A stretch of 64,000 nt of DNA from Aurifilum marmelostoma (Eukaryota; Ascomycota; Sordariomycetes; Diaporthales; Cryphonectriaceae): the NCBI GenBank assembly GCA_027559495.1, contig JAMXSV010000004.1:2407001-2471000 (forward strand), read 5' to 3'. Every line of letters starts with the position of its first letter. Position 1 is the stretch's first letter. The position numbers and the translations under genes were made by a program. This document shows positions 38,144-50,629 of the stretch, in pieces. Below the pieces are notes generated by a model, which was not told the origin of the DNA, searched no databases, and saw only the letters and a program-made list of their open reading frames with translations.

Positions 38144-38858
38144 ATGGACAACCAGACTCTGGACAAGACCACGCTCACGACCATCTCCCTCCTCGAAGCC
38201 CGCCTGCTGCGCATCGAGCAGCTCCTCTACGGGACAACATCAACACCTCCCTCACATGCGCCCTCTGAGTCGGCCCTCGGCTCCCTGAGCGATCTTGAAC
38301 GGCGCTTTTCAACCCTCGTCTCGCGCTTCCGCGTCTACGCCGACATACTCAAGCTCTGTACGTCTCTCTCTTTTTCACTCACGCGGGTGTTTCGTGTGTG
38401 CAGAACCAGCCTGCTGACGAACCATGAATGAACCCCCCTTCCCAACACAGACCGTACCCACCCATCCTTCTTCTCCCCACCGCCCGACCCCTCGCAGCCC
38501 CCCTTCCCAGCTCGACGCCTCTGCCCTGCGTGCCACCGTCCTCTCCTTCGCCTCCTCCTTCCCCGGCACCGTCTCTGCCCTCACAGCCGTCACCTCCGAC
38601 ACGCCCGTCCCGGACCCGGCCCTCTCCGCCGAGCTCGTCTCCCTACTACCCAGGATGAAGGCCATCGAGGCCGTACAGCTGGCGCAGGAGGCCGAAATCG
38701 CAGAGCTGAGGGCGCGGAGCGAGGGCGTGGTGAGCGCGTGGTACGAGCAAAGGGTCGTGGGATACGGAGGGTTTGTGGCGGATGTCGAGGGGCGGGTGGA
38801 GAGGGTTGAGAGGCGCGTGAGGAGGGTCGAGGCTTCGAGGGAGAGGGAGGAGGTTTGA
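38144..38858 (+). CDS. Dynactin p24-like subunit (nuclear distribution ro-10), frame interrupted
   Basis: Exon 1 is 38144-38357 and exon 2 starts at 38451 after a GTACGT...ACACAG intron. Exon 1 encodes MDNQTLDKTTLTTISLLEAR and a helical segment ending YADILKL. Exon 2 begins YRTHPSFFSPPPDPSQPP, then the frame is lost within a run of six C (38498-38503). Reading in the frame one base later gives SQLDASALRATVLSFASSF through to a coiled coil (RVERVERRVRRVEASREREE) and the stop at 38858. The two halves fit together as one fungal ro-10/dynactin p24-like protein of about 207 residues, a shoulder subunit needed for dynein-driven nuclear distribution. The break is best explained by a one-base homopolymer length error, less likely by a real mutation or an extra tiny intron. 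Confidence 0.75.
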
Positions 38859-41800
38859 ATGATTCCAAGGATGGGAACATGATTTATCACTTTGGATACG
38901 AGATGAGTGGTGGTGGTGGTGATGATCGTGACGAGCGAGGGGCTTTATGGCCGGGGGTGGCGCGACTGGGCGCACTACAAGACCGGAAAGTCCGTGAACA
39001 GCGAGCAGCGGGCATGGTGCTGTCATGATCTAAAGGGTCCGGCGTGACTTGTGACTACAACATGGAACACAAGCGATCCCAAGCACACAGGCCGGCGTGG
39101 TGGGGGAATGTGTCCTTGAATATCCATTGACCGCAGCAGGCAGCCGGTCTCGGTCGGATACAGGTCGGCACTTGTTTGTACGTCGAGGTCGACCAAGACA
39201 CAACGCCAGTCCGGCCTCAAACGATGGCTGCACATGATAAGGGGCCAGCGCTCAGATGGTCTGGGTCTCCTCACGAATGTGGCACCTCATTGAGGTGGAG
39301 AGGGGGGAAGGAGCATGCCAGTACGGGCAAGGCTGTTCCAATTGAACCTCAGTTCACTTTTCTTCTCGGCCAATTGATGTCAGAGGGTCCTTGATTAGAC
39401 TACAAACTGAGGGCTCAAGAAGACGGTGACAAGCGAAGCAGGGACCAACTTGTCCTCCTTAACATCTGGCAGCCGCAGATCTAGTCGGAGCCTGCAAAAC
39501 AATCACACAAAGTAAATCAAGTAGCAACCCTCCAGATCACCTAGAAAGGCGATCTATATTGCCTTAAGCTTAAGGGTGAGACAATCGAATTCAGGGAGAG
39601 ATTATACAATTTAATTACAAGCTCTCAAAGAGGGGCCAGCAACAACAGGGGCAAATAGAGCAACCAATATGTGAATAGAAATATAGGAGGGTCCTCTCCC
39701 AACTCACCATGCAGCCTGGTAGCTGCGCAAGCAAAACGCAGCCAGGAGGGAAGCCGCCGGATATGAAAGAATCGCTGGCTAGGACATACATCGCAGACAC
39801 GCGATGTGATGAGAGCCGGGTTGTTTTTTTTTTTTTTTTGTCTCTCTAACAAGAGGTACGTGCAATACGAACACGTCGAACCCCATGCTATCATATCATC
39901 ATGACGGGCTGTCCACAATGCGTCACAGCCACTCCCAGTCGGCACCGCGGCCGGGAAGACGGAACTCCGAGTTTCAGCACCGCAGCGCCACCAGTCTTAT
40001 TTCATGCAGGATGGACCTCGCCCTCTGCCCCGAAGGATATGAATGCCGACAGCGGAGGAGGACAGATCAATAAACCCCCCCCCCCCCAAAGCTATAAGCT
40101 GCTGTCAAGCGAGGCGTGAGTAAAGAATGATACGCAGGGTACTCGTCTCGAGGGGGCCCCCGGGAGGGCAGGTGTGCGAAGGAGAAAGAAGGGCCCTTTC
40201 GGCTTCATCCTGCGCCGCCGCCACGTGCGTGTCGTGGTAGCGAGCATGAAAAGAACCCAGCGTAGAGAAATTGGACGCAACGGGCGACGGTGCCCAGGGT
40301 GTGTGATGTTACAGCCTTGGCAGGGGAATCGGTCCCACAGTACGCCGAGCGGGATAGGGATTTCTCTGTACGATACAGCCCAGTATACCGCGTTTAATGA
40401 ACAAAATGTGACCCCTGCTCATTGTATCCGGATGAGGAGTGTTCATGGCAGTGGCACTGCACATCCAGATGAGGAACCACAAGTTAGTGGACTGGGTGCG
40501 GCCCTGAAACATTTGCTGCAGTTCGCTATCGATGGGATGAACTTGAACTGCTGCGAGCCATCGTCGCCTATCCTCTGTGGGCCTGCGCCTCAGCCTCTTA
40601 CCTGTATTTACATACACTATACACGTCATGTATGCTAACTTCATATAGTCGATGCATGCGAACAAAACTCTCCGCAAGTACGTCCTTGCGGCCATCATAT
40701 TCCAGACCTGACGACTTGTCCTGTAAGTTTAAGCCCGAAGTCAACAGTTGGCTGGTCTCGCCCTGATCGACAGGGCAGACCCACTCGTGTGTCCAGCCCT
40801 ATATCCAGGAACAGACGGAGAGGCAAAGAGTCCTTGGGCTGATGGCCTGGGCGGCTCCTACAGCAAGCAAGCTGCCCACGGCGCCACTCCGGGAGAGTAT
40901 CGGACTATCGAATCCGCCTACCCTCTGGGTATGTATGTGTGTCTGTTTAAATAGCAATCGCCTGGTCAGAAATGCCAATTTGATCTCACCACCAGAGGGC
41001 CCAGAACAACCCGGCCCCGCGGCCATGGTATGAGTGAGTGCGTGTGTAATCATTCTGCTGTCTTGCGTCAGACCCCGCGGGCCCGATCAAGCCTTCGGTG
41101 GAGCGCGAAGGAGCCGTTGCATTGGCAAGGCTATTTTTGTTTGTGAATCACATGATGCGGTCACGCAAGACACACCGGAGGGTTCTCAAGAGTCCGAGCC
41201 GAGAGGAGAGAGACAGAGAGACAAGTCAAGTCGATGGATGCAGGGCAAAATGATTGTCGAAGCTGGTCGCTCTGATGTCTGACCTGCTGGGACGGGCTCT
41301 GACGAGCCGTCCGCAAGCCGATACGAGAGAACAGTTGATCGACGGACAGCGATCAAAGAAAAGAAGAAAAAGAAGGGCCTAGATGCCCGGATCGACCAGG
41401 TCGCACAAACTGGCCTGGTAGGTTAGCTCAGCACTATGTTGGGTGAGATTATGATGAGTCGCTGCTGGCTTGCGGATGATGAGCAGCAAGCGTTGACTAC
41501 AGGATACTTTTGTTGTGCAGTCGGTGTGATGGAAAAGACCCATCAAGGTGACCCAAGCGAGCAAAGTGTGATCGAGAACCTGACCGCTATGGGCAACATG
41601 CGGCGCTAGACTGGTGCTGACGCAGGAACGGCCGCAATGTGGGCCAGAGTTCTGCAAAAATGTTTGTCTGTACGGAGTATTTCCACACGGTGCTCGTTGC
41701 CAAGACGATATCCGGTGCCCGCTGCTTTGGAATGTCCCTACACAGATGACAACGATGGGCTGGCGAGCCGCCTTCGTTTCAAGCTTGGCGAGAACCTCTC

Positions 41801-42680
41801 TTTGCATGGAGCGTGCGGGCCCGAATTGGGAAACCTCGTTGCCTTGACGAACCGGTTGTGTGTGTGTGTGTGTGTCTCTGCAGACTAGGCTGGGCTCGAG
41901 CCCCTGCAGCGCGCGGTTGGGGTTGCGCCACAGCCACTTGATTGGCGACAGAAAGCTTGCTCGACGGCGATGGTATGTGGTGGTTAGCAGCCAAGTCGGG
42001 CAGCGGGAAGCCCGCAGACCAAAGACTGTAGACCATAGGGTGCTTCGGCGTTGAGTGATCTTCATGGTCTCTGTGGTTGGTGGTGCGTCTATATGCAGAG
42101 CGACGGAGCCACTACGGCATGCAGGAGCACACAGTAGCGGCACATCCCCCCCTCTTCGCTGCCGACATCCAATGAAACAGCGCGCGCTCATCGAAACCGT
42201 AACCTTTCTCCTCACGGGTCAAGCAGCCCACGGCCAGAAGAAGAAGCTCGTCGGTCCCACAATCGTTTCCCCCCCAAGGTGCATTCCCCCACCTCTTCCC
42301 ATTGGTAGGACCGGCCCATCAATGATGCTACTACCATGGTGAGTAGATCAGAGTTTCGTCGCATTGCATGCTGTGACTGAGCCGGCGGTGGAAACCTGGC
42401 GCGATGTTGAGGGCTCGTCCTGAAACCAGAACATCTTCTGTCGCCGCCGCCTGGCCCCCCTGCATTGTCACACCCAGACCACGAGGACTGCATCATGATG
42501 GAAAGCGGTGGGCCGTGGGGACCAAGCCTCCGCACAGAGGCCAGTCCAAACCCGACGACTTGGTTGTGTGAAGAGCTAGAGGAAAAGAACTCAACGAACA
42601 AAAGCAAAGCTATCTGCCCGGACCACGGCTCGTTGTTAATGTCAGTATCGGAGCCGGAGAATAAGTTGGCCTAGCTACCC
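38859..42680. other. ~3.8 kb with no supported gene
   Basis: Only chance-like frames are present, the longest 41379-42215 (-, 278 codons) without any domain or splice logic. Homopolymers and microsatellites are frequent: T run 39824-39839, C run 40075-40087, GT run about 41857-41875. Confidence 0.4.
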
Positions 42681-44742
42681 CAGGGCTGGAGCGGCACCCA
42701 GCCAGGGGCCAGGCTGGACAAGTTTACCGTCTCCTTTCTCTGCCGGCGGTTTTGGATTCGAGCTTGAAGCCAGACTGCCAGACACAGGACGTGCCAGCCT
42801 ATCGCCCACGTGGAGTGCGGTGCCAATTGTGGGAATGCGATGCCCCTGGCTTATCCTCAAACGCGCTTGGAGGACGGTCCGGGTCAAGGCTCTTCTCCCC
42901 AAGAGAGCCAAGGCTGGACGGGCCAGCTCAAGGCTTTGACCTCATCCTGTCGAAAAGCAGGGGTCGCTGGGTCGTATGTACGTAGTGCTTGTCTGTGACT
43001 ACGCATCTGCGACGGCGCATCTTGTCGTGATCGTTCCCGATCGTAGCCATCTTCCGAGGTCTTCTCCTCGCCGTCCCTGCTCAGCGGAGCGGACGACCGG
43101 GTGATCCAGATCCTCGATATACGACCAGGTCATGGAAGTATTTCCCGTTCCCCAATCTCGATTTCTGGTAAGCGTCGAAGGGCTGTCAGGCGCCTGCAGC
43201 AGATAATCAATATTGATGAGAGGCTTACGGAGCAGCTGAGATTGGGGCGGGATGGAAGGAGGAGGGGGGGGGAGGGGTGAGCAGAGATGGGACCGTGCCT
43301 CCACACACTGTCCACCTCTTTCCCTCTGGGCCTGCCTATACTTAGCCTGGCAGGCTGGTATGTAGTGCTACCACACACAACCATGGTAGTATTTTTATGT
43401 ACCAAGTACTACCGTGGATGCACTACACAGTGCCACAGTGGGGTTGACAGGCCCTCTCCCACAATAGCCTACCAATCTTCCAATGTTACTTTTTCGTCCA
43501 GACACCCCTGCCTTGGCTGCAACTGCAATCCAATCCCACGCCCACCCTCCCCAAGCCAAGCCCATTCTTCCTCCCTCCGCCCTCTTTCTCGTCCACTCCA
43601 GGAGCGGCGTATGCTGCACTCGAAGACTAGGCCAGACAAACGCCAGCCAGAGGTTCCCTGCAGCCTACCCTCCTCGCTCTCCCTTCCTCCTTCCCTTTCC
43701 CCTGCTGGTCCCTCTCCAACCTGCATTCTCTCTTGCATTAGCCCGCTGGCTCTTTATTTTTTTTCTCCCTCCCTCCCCTCGACTATCCCTCGTGGCTGAA
43801 CCCGGAGGGCCAGGCTACCTTGGACAAAACCATTCGATTCCCTCCTTTCTTTCAACGCCTTCCTTGACCTTACCTGGAACCTTGTATTGACATTAACATT
43901 TGACCCGACCCGCACCCACCCAGCCAACAAACCACCTCCAATCCCTTCCCTTCCTTCTCTCCTACCAACCAGACAAACAGAAAGAAAAGAGGGAAAAAAA
44001 CACACCTGGACAACGCTCCATCTTGTCGATAACTGTCTGCTCTCTCCCTCTCAGTCCATCTGCATCCGACGTCGACCGACCAAAACCCCTACGCTGTCTG
44101 GTACCGCGAGGAAGATTACGTACTGTCTCGCGCTCGGGAGCCGACGTTACAGGAGAGACGGAACAAAGGGCACCACCACTGCTGATCATCTCAAGCGGGA
44201 TCAAAGGCACCTAGAGATCGGCGGTTGTCAGGTTAATAGGAAGGCAAAGGGGACGGAGAATATACGGCCAACAACCATCGCCATTGTCATCCCCGCCGAC
44301 AACAATTCGCTCCAAGGCAGTGCGATTTCTCGAGGCTCCTTCTCGATTCAATCCGCACCTCCTTGTGTCGCTCTAATTGCGGTCCCTTCCCCCCTCACAT
44401 TAATCTCGTGTGGGCTTTGCAAGTCCGCTTTCCTCTCTCGTCAGAGCCACATTCCACAGCGCGGCTTCACCAGCCACCTCGACGCTACCCGCTGCCCACC
44501 AACCACCACCACTACTACTACCGCCGCTGCCGTTGCATCACCGACCTGCCGAGACACAACATCGCTTGCAGCCAGGGCCAATGCTGTATTGACAGACAGC
44601 CCCCTCCCCCCTCTTCGTCGTTAAGTTCATCGCAAGACCTCCTTGAATCGCGCTGTCTGGAAAATAAGCCCTATCATTTCCAACTCGACTACCGCTCCTT
44701 ATGCCGAATTACGGTTCACTGGATTCGCCATCCCTACACAAA
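42681..44742 (+). promoter_or_regulatory. Long pyrimidine-rich upstream region of sho1
   Basis: From about 43480 the plus strand is strongly C/T-rich with many short frames. At 44581-44592 a three-codon upstream ORF (ATG CTG TAT TGA) lies 162 bases before the chosen sho1 start. This looks like promoter plus a long 5' leader; no protein gene is supported. Confidence 0.4.
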
Positions 44743-45877
44743 ATGGAGAACAACAGACAATACGGGCGCCGTGGCGTCAGCATGGGCAATATAATCGGTG
44801 ATCCCTTCGCCCTTGCGACAATCTCCATTTCAGCGGTACGTCTGCTCCTTTCCATGAAGCCACTGGCAGGTCTTCGTGCACTCTACAGCCTCTCCAGCTC
44901 TTTGCCCCGCTGCCTTCCTCCCCATCTTGAACCGCCCCCTCTTCCCCCCCTCCCCCTCAGATCAAGGCAATCCGCCCCCAACGATCATTTTTAGAAGATA
45001 TTCCTCAAGCTGACGGTGTGCTAGCTGGCATGGGTGATATCTTTCATCGCTTCTATCATCGCTCAGATCCAGTCCGGCTCGAGCTTCCCCACCTACACCT
45101 GGTGGACTGTCGTGTACTACTTCTTTGTCATTGGTGGTATCTTTGTCGTGGTCGCCTCTGATACCACCCAGACCTACCATGTCGCTGTGGTGGGCTATCT
45201 CGCCTGCGGCCTGGTCCTCACCACGTCCTCGGTCAACAGCCTGGTCTATTCGGCCAATGGCGCGAAGGAAGCTGCCTCTGCAGGGTTTATTCTGTTGTCT
45301 ATGGTGACGGTATGTAGTCCATGTCCATGCGTGCAGAAGCAGTTATCGGTGCTGACAATCGTGGCAGATCGTCTGGATCTTCTACTTCGGCTCTGCTCCT
45401 TCGGCTGTTCCCCGCGCCTACCTGGACTCCTTCGCGCTGTCCAAGGACTCCCACATGATGAACCGGCAGACCATGGGCACATATGGTGGCGGTCGTCCCG
45501 AGACCTCGACCTCTGTGCAGCCGCCGCAGATGTACACCACATCTGCCCAGCTCAACGGGTTCGAGAACCCTTCTCCTGTTGCCGGTCTCTCCAGCGCGCC
45601 TGGCACTCGCAACAGCATGGGAGCCAATGGCTACGGCAGCTCGCAGGGCACCAAGCCTCCAGGCAACCAGGAGGGGGAGATAGTCCCTCCCACCGAGTAC
45701 CCCTATCGCGCGAAGGCCATCTATAGCTACGAGGCGAACCCTGATGATGCCAATGAGATCTCGTTCTCAAAGCATGAGATTCTTGAGGTTAGCGACGTCA
45801 GTGGTCGCTGGTGGCAAGCTCGCAAGGAGACGGGCGAGACCGGTATCGCACCGAGCAATTACCTGATCCTGCTATAG
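44743..45877 (+). CDS. sho1: Osmosensor Sho1
   Basis: Three exons, 44743-44835, 45025-45309 and 45368-45877, all phase 0, encode 295 residues. An in-frame ATG at 44701 would add 14 residues; I chose 44743 because the short basic start before MGNIIGDPFALATISI matches the family. Four transmembrane helices lie within residues ~25-140 (ISALAWVISFIASIIAQIQ; VYYFFVIGGIFVVVA; VAVVGYLACGLVLTTSSV; AGFILLSMVTIVWIFYFG). A Ser/Pro/Gln-rich cytosolic linker leads to a C-terminal SH3 domain (~238-295) with YRAKAIYSYEANP, the WW pair in GRWWQARKE and GIAPSNYL. Sho1 recruits the MAP2K Pbs2 through this SH3 domain in the HOG osmostress pathway and also acts in invasive growth. The long leader with a mini upstream ORF may limit translation. 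Confidence 0.95.
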
Positions 45878-46514
45878 GCGGTCGCTGTGAGGAGCCCACT
45901 CGCCTTGATTTGCCAGTGCCGCTTGTGGGGATGATAAAGTTGGCGGCACATGACGAAGTACGGCCCCTGCAGCTGCGAACCACCGCAGCAAGGGGTCCTT
46001 GACCAGCTGTTGGCTGCGTCGCAATGAGTTGTATTCTCAGTCAAACATATACCCAGTGGCACGGCGGGCGACAGGATGTTTGATCTCCGCATGAGGAGAC
46101 CAGGCACAGACCCGCAGCTGGCTGCTACAAAACCGCACGAGGAAAGCTGAGCCGGCGAGGACACCAGCCACCAGCCTGAAGAAAGGGCTCGAGCATGCGT
46201 TCCGACGAGACTATGAGGCTCACGCTTGTCCGGCAAACTTTGAATTTGTAAGAATACAAAAACAAACAAAATAATCGGGGCGGATGCTGTTGGACTAAAC
46301 AAATGGTATTTGGGATACCCAACTTGTTTCTCTAACCAAGGAGGCTCGTCTGCACCACAGATGCCTTCCTCTTCCATCGGAATTCTGCTTCTTATCTTAC
46401 TTTTCTATCGAAACTTCTTTTTCTTTTTCTTTTTTATTTTCGTGTACACAGTATTGTGGTATGCGGATCTGTTGATCCCGGGTTTGGCAATTGTCATCAA
46501 AGCCAGTTTTGCTC
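45878..46514. other. 3' region of sho1, no gene seen
   Basis: AT-richer DNA downstream of the sho1 stop, with a TTTTTC-rich stretch near 46412-46436. Probably the sho1 3' untranslated region. Confidence 0.45.
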
Positions 46515-47135
46515 TTATCGTTTGTTGGCCGCCTTCGTGGTCTTCTTCATTATTTTCATTTTCCTTTTTCCTTCTACGGCGTTCATCACCGGCACATTAT
46601 TACTACCCTTTGTTTGAGGAAACGGTTCACGATTGGATTCATGGTTAGGGTGCAGGCAGAGATGCTGAGTGCTTGGGTGGATGAACGGATGGGTATTACA
46701 AGTGACAGCAGGCGAAAAGGATAGATACATATCGGAAAGGAGGCTGTTAAGACACCACTGTACTAAGGCCCAAGGGTCGAGAATATGAAGAGAGGCGTAT
46801 AGCTGTTGGAATTGATGGAAGCAGAGTGATGACCACTGAAATATCACAACTTGACCCTGACATAACAGTGGCGTGTGTGCTCTGGAACCAGTCGTTATGT
46901 AGTCCCGCAGACCCCAGATAACCATGACCAGCATCACGGAGACGGTCGTGCCACGGGGCATCACGAACTCCAAATCGTTCTCCGGCTCCGCTGCTGGTGG
47001 GGCCGAGCCGCCGTAAGCGACGGCGTTCCTAGACTTGGGCATCCGGCGAGCTTGAGCTGCGGGTGACGCCCATTTGGACAGATGGTATCTCCCCTTCTCC
47101 ACTCGGACAAGTCTGGCGGTTGCGGCATCGCCCAT
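46515..47135 (-). CDS. Doubtful ORF with tail-anchor-like helix
   Basis: Open frame from the ATG at 47135 in a reasonable start context (GAC before ATGG). The first ~82 residues look coding: LVRVEKGRYHLSKWASP, a basic stretch (QARRMPKSRNAVAYGG), an acidic LEF and one hydrophobic segment (SVMLVMVIWGLRDYI, ~66-80) that could be a membrane anchor. The rest of the frame, to 46515, reads like noncoding sequence, so an unrecognised splice or earlier end is likely. It lies just downstream of spc19 on the same strand; a continuation of spc19 is unlikely because that frame closes with a normal stop and family-like ending. Function unknown. Confidence 0.3.
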   Translation of the reverse strand: MGDAATARLVRVEKGRYHLSKWASPAAQARRMPKSRNAVAYGGSAPPAAEPENDLEFVMPRGTTVSVMLVMVIWGLRDYITTGSRAHTPLLCQGQVVIFQWSSLCFHQFQQLYASLHILDPWALVQWCLNSLLSDMYLSFSPAVTCNTHPFIHPSTQHLCLHPNHESNREPFPQTKGSNNVPVMNAVEGKRKMKIMKKTTKAANKR

Positions 47136-47268
47136 GTCCTCGTATGGGCGCGTCGAGCGCGTCAAAGAGAAGCTGAGCCGGGAGATTTATGGCCTTGAAG
47201 GCCGAAATCACTTGCTCGTCTTGTCGCGCGCGACAAGGCGCGATCTGAAGAGGCGCACGCGCACTCAC

Positions 47269-47947
47269 TCAGGCCTCCTGCAGCCGCACCCGCAGCTCCC
47301 TCTCCTTCTGCACGACCTCCAGCTCCAGCCTCTCGACGCTGTACTTGAGCGCCTCCTTCTTCTGCCTGACGGCACGCGCGCGCAGGCCCGCCCCGCCGTC
47401 CAGGGTCTTCCTCGCCGATCCCGCTGGCGCCCGACCACCTCTCGACCTTCCTAGACCACCACCACCACCTGTCCGCTGGCCTCTGGAAGATGAATTCGAC
47501 AACTGTGCGCTTCCGGGCTCGGGCGAGGGCCCGCGGCTGAGGCGGCCCGCGTTCAGGTCGGAGCGGGCCTTGAGGGTCTCAATGCGGCGGGCTTGGCGCT
47601 CGACCTGGCGCTCGGCGCGGTCGAGGAGGTGGGTGACGAAGGGACCGATCTCGTCGCGGAGGGAGGCCTCAGCGGCGGCGAGGGTTGGTTGGGGGATGAG
47701 CTCATAGTGCTGTGGTGTCCGGGTAGGTAGGTCTTGTCAGCTCAGGATTGGGGACTGAGGATGCGGGTGAGTTAGAGAAAGAGTAGAGACGTACGCGGAC
47801 TGTCTTGAGCACCGAGCCCAGGCGGGGGAAATCGGCTACGCCGGAGCCGAGGGTGTCGACGGAGGACTCGAGGAGGGCGAGGGATGTTCGGAGGGAGGCG
47901 ACGCAGTCGCTGTAGTTTGAGGGCGCGGGCGAGTGGGAGTGAGACAT
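47269..47947 (-). CDS. spc19: DASH complex subunit Spc19
   Basis: Two exons on the minus strand, 47947-47795 and 47709-47269, encode 197 residues. The conserved N-terminal part includes NYSDCVASLRTSLALLESSV, VADFPRLGSVLKTVRHYELI across the junction, and PTLAAAEASLRDEIGPFV, all characteristic of Spc19. A middle low-complexity Gly/Arg/Ser stretch (GQRTGGGGGLGRSRGGRAP) is followed by a C-terminal coiled coil (LKYSVERLELEVVQKERELR). Spc19 is a subunit of the DASH/Dam1 ring that couples kinetochores to spindle microtubules. The stop TGA lies directly before a GTGAGT sequence that could mimic a splice donor, but the ending matches the usual family end. It is convergent with sho1 and divergent from the HET gene at 48689. 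Confidence 0.9.
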
Positions 47948-48688
47948 GACGGGTGGTGGAGAGACAGGGAAAGAAGAGGAGAAGAAAAGAAGGAATCTCG
48001 TGCCGCGTGGTACGGTCGTGTCTGTGCCTTGCAGTGAGTGGAGGAAAGTGACTTTATGGACGTCGCGTTGTGAAGAGCACGGTGGGTGTGATACTCGGTA
48101 CGTACATTTGAGTAAACAAGCCTGTCGTCAGAGCTCGCGACAAACAGTAGCAGTGGGCCGGGGCCGACAGGGTTTAGGGGTCCAGGCCTGTGTGCTGCTG
48201 GGCTTAGTGTGGGCTGGGCTGCTGGGGAACGTAGCCGCAGTGGGGACTCTTGCTCGTCTTCCAACGTCGCTGTCGATCCTCTCTCTCATGGTGTACTATA
48301 CTCACTGCTCTTCTCACTTGTACATACTATGCAAAGCAGATCTCAATGGATACAAGGTGACCTCATTGCGAGCTATGGGCACATCTCTCTCACTGGGATA
48401 TGGTTGTTGTGTTGCACACAGATGCAGATGTATAACTATATTTCACCCTGCACAGCCTACGGAAGTACACGACACCAATGGTAGGGCCGTAAGCTGCAGT
48501 TGAGCTGCATGCACTTGCCTCCGTCGCTCTCATTCGACACTGTCTGAACCCACCGTGTGACCTAAGCGCTCTGGAGGCCTATGTGCGAGCGGGGTTTTCA
48601 CATATTAGGCTGCTTCCAAGCATTATATCATCTATCATATTCAAGTACCTACTCCTTAACAACACCACGACCACGACCACGATACAAG
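47948..48688. promoter_or_regulatory. Divergent intergenic region between spc19 and a HET gene
   Basis: Short region expected to hold both promoters. A frame on the minus strand overlapping the spc19 leader has no domain features. ATG codons upstream of 48689 include the in-frame 48581. Confidence 0.4.
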
Positions 48689-50629
48689 ATGCCCAAAAGA
48701 TCATGGCGCGCAACACCACGCAAAGCCTCTCGAGCTCGCATGTCGCGAGGGCTGTGGTATGCTGTAATGACGGCAAAGACCAGTGACCATCCACTCAGCC
48801 CGTCCCGTCGATACCAATACCACCCACTCCCCGACGGCGATTATATCCGTGTGTTGATCCTCGAGCCCGGCCAGGGCAAGGAATTGCTCGTCTGCCGCCT
48901 CAAGACGATCCATCTCCAACATGCCCATCCCGACATCCAGTATGAGGCAATCTCATATGTTTGGGGGAAGGATGGCAAGAACCAATTCATCCTAGTCAAC
49001 AACAAACCCTTGATCATCACTCCCAACCTACGGGACGCCCTCGAACAGACTCGCCTTCCTGACAGGCCCCGTGTCTTATGGGCCGACTCGATCTGTATCA
49101 ACCAGCACAGCGCAGGCGAGAAGGGCCAGCAAGTTGGTCTTATGGCGCGCATCTACTCGTTGTCCAGCTGTACCCTGATATGCATGGGCTCTGATCCTGC
49201 ATATCAAGCCCATGCATCCAACCTTGATACGCTGGTAGCCGATATCAATCAGATGATGGCACGAGTTTTTGACGATCCCGACTTTCCTTGGACCCCGGAC
49301 AGCTTTCCTCGACCTCGGGCAGGCGACCCACTCCTTCGAGACACGAGGTGGGGTGCATACAAAACCTTTACACGTCTTCCATGGTTCGAAAGAGGATGGG
49401 TCGTGCAAGAAGCTGCTCTCGGCCCGACCGGAACGGTGCTGTGGGCAGGATTTCAGGTCGATTGGCTTCAGCTTCTCAGAGTTAACTTTTGGTTTATATT
49501 CCGCGGCAGATTTGCTAATATGTCACTTTCTCCGGACCCCATCCCACGCCTGCATGAACGCCGTTTTGAAACGTGCCAATATCGAGAAGCCATAACAATG
49601 GTCTCCCGTGAGCCTATGCTCTCAGGATTGAAGTTTGCTGAAGCCGTGCGTGCCTCGGGTGACTTGCAATTCAGTGATCCGAGGGACAGGGTGTACGCCT
49701 TGCTAGGGATGCCTTTTGCTTCAGCCATGAGGCACCGGATAGTCCCGAGTTACAAGCGTTCTTTAGAGGAAGTTTACCAGAACTTCGCCGTCGAATACAT
49801 AACCTTCACATCACTCCTGGAATTATTGATATACGTGGAACACGACGAGACAAGCCTATACGACAAGCGGCTTCGCTCTTGGGTACCCCGCTGGGACCGA
49901 TGCAAGACCCTGAGCAACTTGACAGGGCCGGACCATCGACCAGATTGCGACCAAGCTTGCTTTCCGGCCTTCCAACTTGAAGAGAGCGCAGGGACAATCG
50001 AGTGCCAGGCACTGATAGTCGGTAGAGTCCGGTATGTCTCCGAGACCCTGGATCGCTATTCGTCAACTTTTGATGATCTATTGCAGATCTACAGAGATGC
50101 ATCGCAAATTTACAAACAACAGCCCTATACGGGCTATCCATACCACATGCCTCTGAGCCAGACGATCGCAAAAGTCATTAGCGATGGAAGAGTAGTGAGC
50201 GATCTTGAGGCCTGGCATAGATTCCTAGATGTGGTCGGCATCATCATCGAGGCATCGGTCTCGAATAAGCCTGAACCTCTCATTCGGGACTTGCAAGCCA
50301 CCTTGGACAAGACGTTAGTGGATACACTTCACATCTTGTTCCATCGCCGGCGATTTGTGATCGTAGAGAACGGGTGTTGTGGGATGGCGCCGTCGATCAC
50401 AACCCCTGGCGACATCCTGACCTTCATTGCTGGCTGCTGGAGTCCCTTGATACTTCGTCCAGCGTCTGAAGCAATGTCACGCGGAGACGATTGCCATTAT
50501 TATGTGGTTGGACTCTCCAGCATTCTGAGCCCACAACTTGGCGACTCTGGGTCACCTCTCTGGTCTGCCATGGAATGTGGTGATTGGCAGAAAGCTGTCG
50601 GGGAAAGGAGAACAATTCGTCTGTGCTGA
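48689..50629 (+). CDS. HET-domain protein (heterokaryon incompatibility type), first of two
   Basis: Single-exon gene; 646 residues from the ATG at 48689, which has A at -3. An in-frame ATG at 48581 would add 36 residues but has weaker context. The HET domain starts around residue 85: IQYEAISYVWG, then LRDALEQTRLPDRPRVLWAD and SICINQHSAGEK, followed by MARIYSLSS. Downstream blocks typical of the family are WFERGWVVQEAALG, SDPRDRVYALLGM and YKRSLEEVYQNFA, with a C-terminal GDILTFIAGCWSPLILRP segment. HET proteins trigger regulated cell death in allorecognition and can act in antifungal or antibacterial immunity; many copies have no known partner. No NLR, SNARE or glycolipid-transfer partner gene is visible nearby. 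Codon use is less GC-biased than in the second HET gene. Confidence 0.88.
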   Translation: MPKRSWRATPRKASRARMSRGLWYAVMTAKTSDHPLSPSRRYQYHPLPDGDYIRVLILEPGQGKELLVCRLKTIHLQHAHPDIQYEAISYVWGKDGKNQFILVNNKPLIITPNLRDALEQTRLPDRPRVLWADSICINQHSAGEKGQQVGLMARIYSLSSCTLICMGSDPAYQAHASNLDTLVADINQMMARVFDDPDFPWTPDSFPRPRAGDPLLRDTRWGAYKTFTRLPWFERGWVVQEAALGPTGTVLWAGFQVDWLQLLRVNFWFIFRGRFANMSLSPDPIPRLHERRFETCQYREAITMVSREPMLSGLKFAEAVRASGDLQFSDPRDRVYALLGMPFASAMRHRIVPSYKRSLEEVYQNFAVEYITFTSLLELLIYVEHDETSLYDKRLRSWVPRWDRCKTLSNLTGPDHRPDCDQACFPAFQLEESAGTIECQALIVGRVRYVSETLDRYSSTFDDLLQIYRDASQIYKQQPYTGYPYHMPLSQTIAKVISDGRVVSDLEAWHRFLDVVGIIIEASVSNKPEPLIRDLQATLDKTLVDTLHILFHRRRFVIVENGCCGMAPSITTPGDILTFIAGCWSPLILRPASEAMSRGDDCHYYVVGLSSILSPQLGDSGSPLWSAMECGDWQKAVGERRTIRLC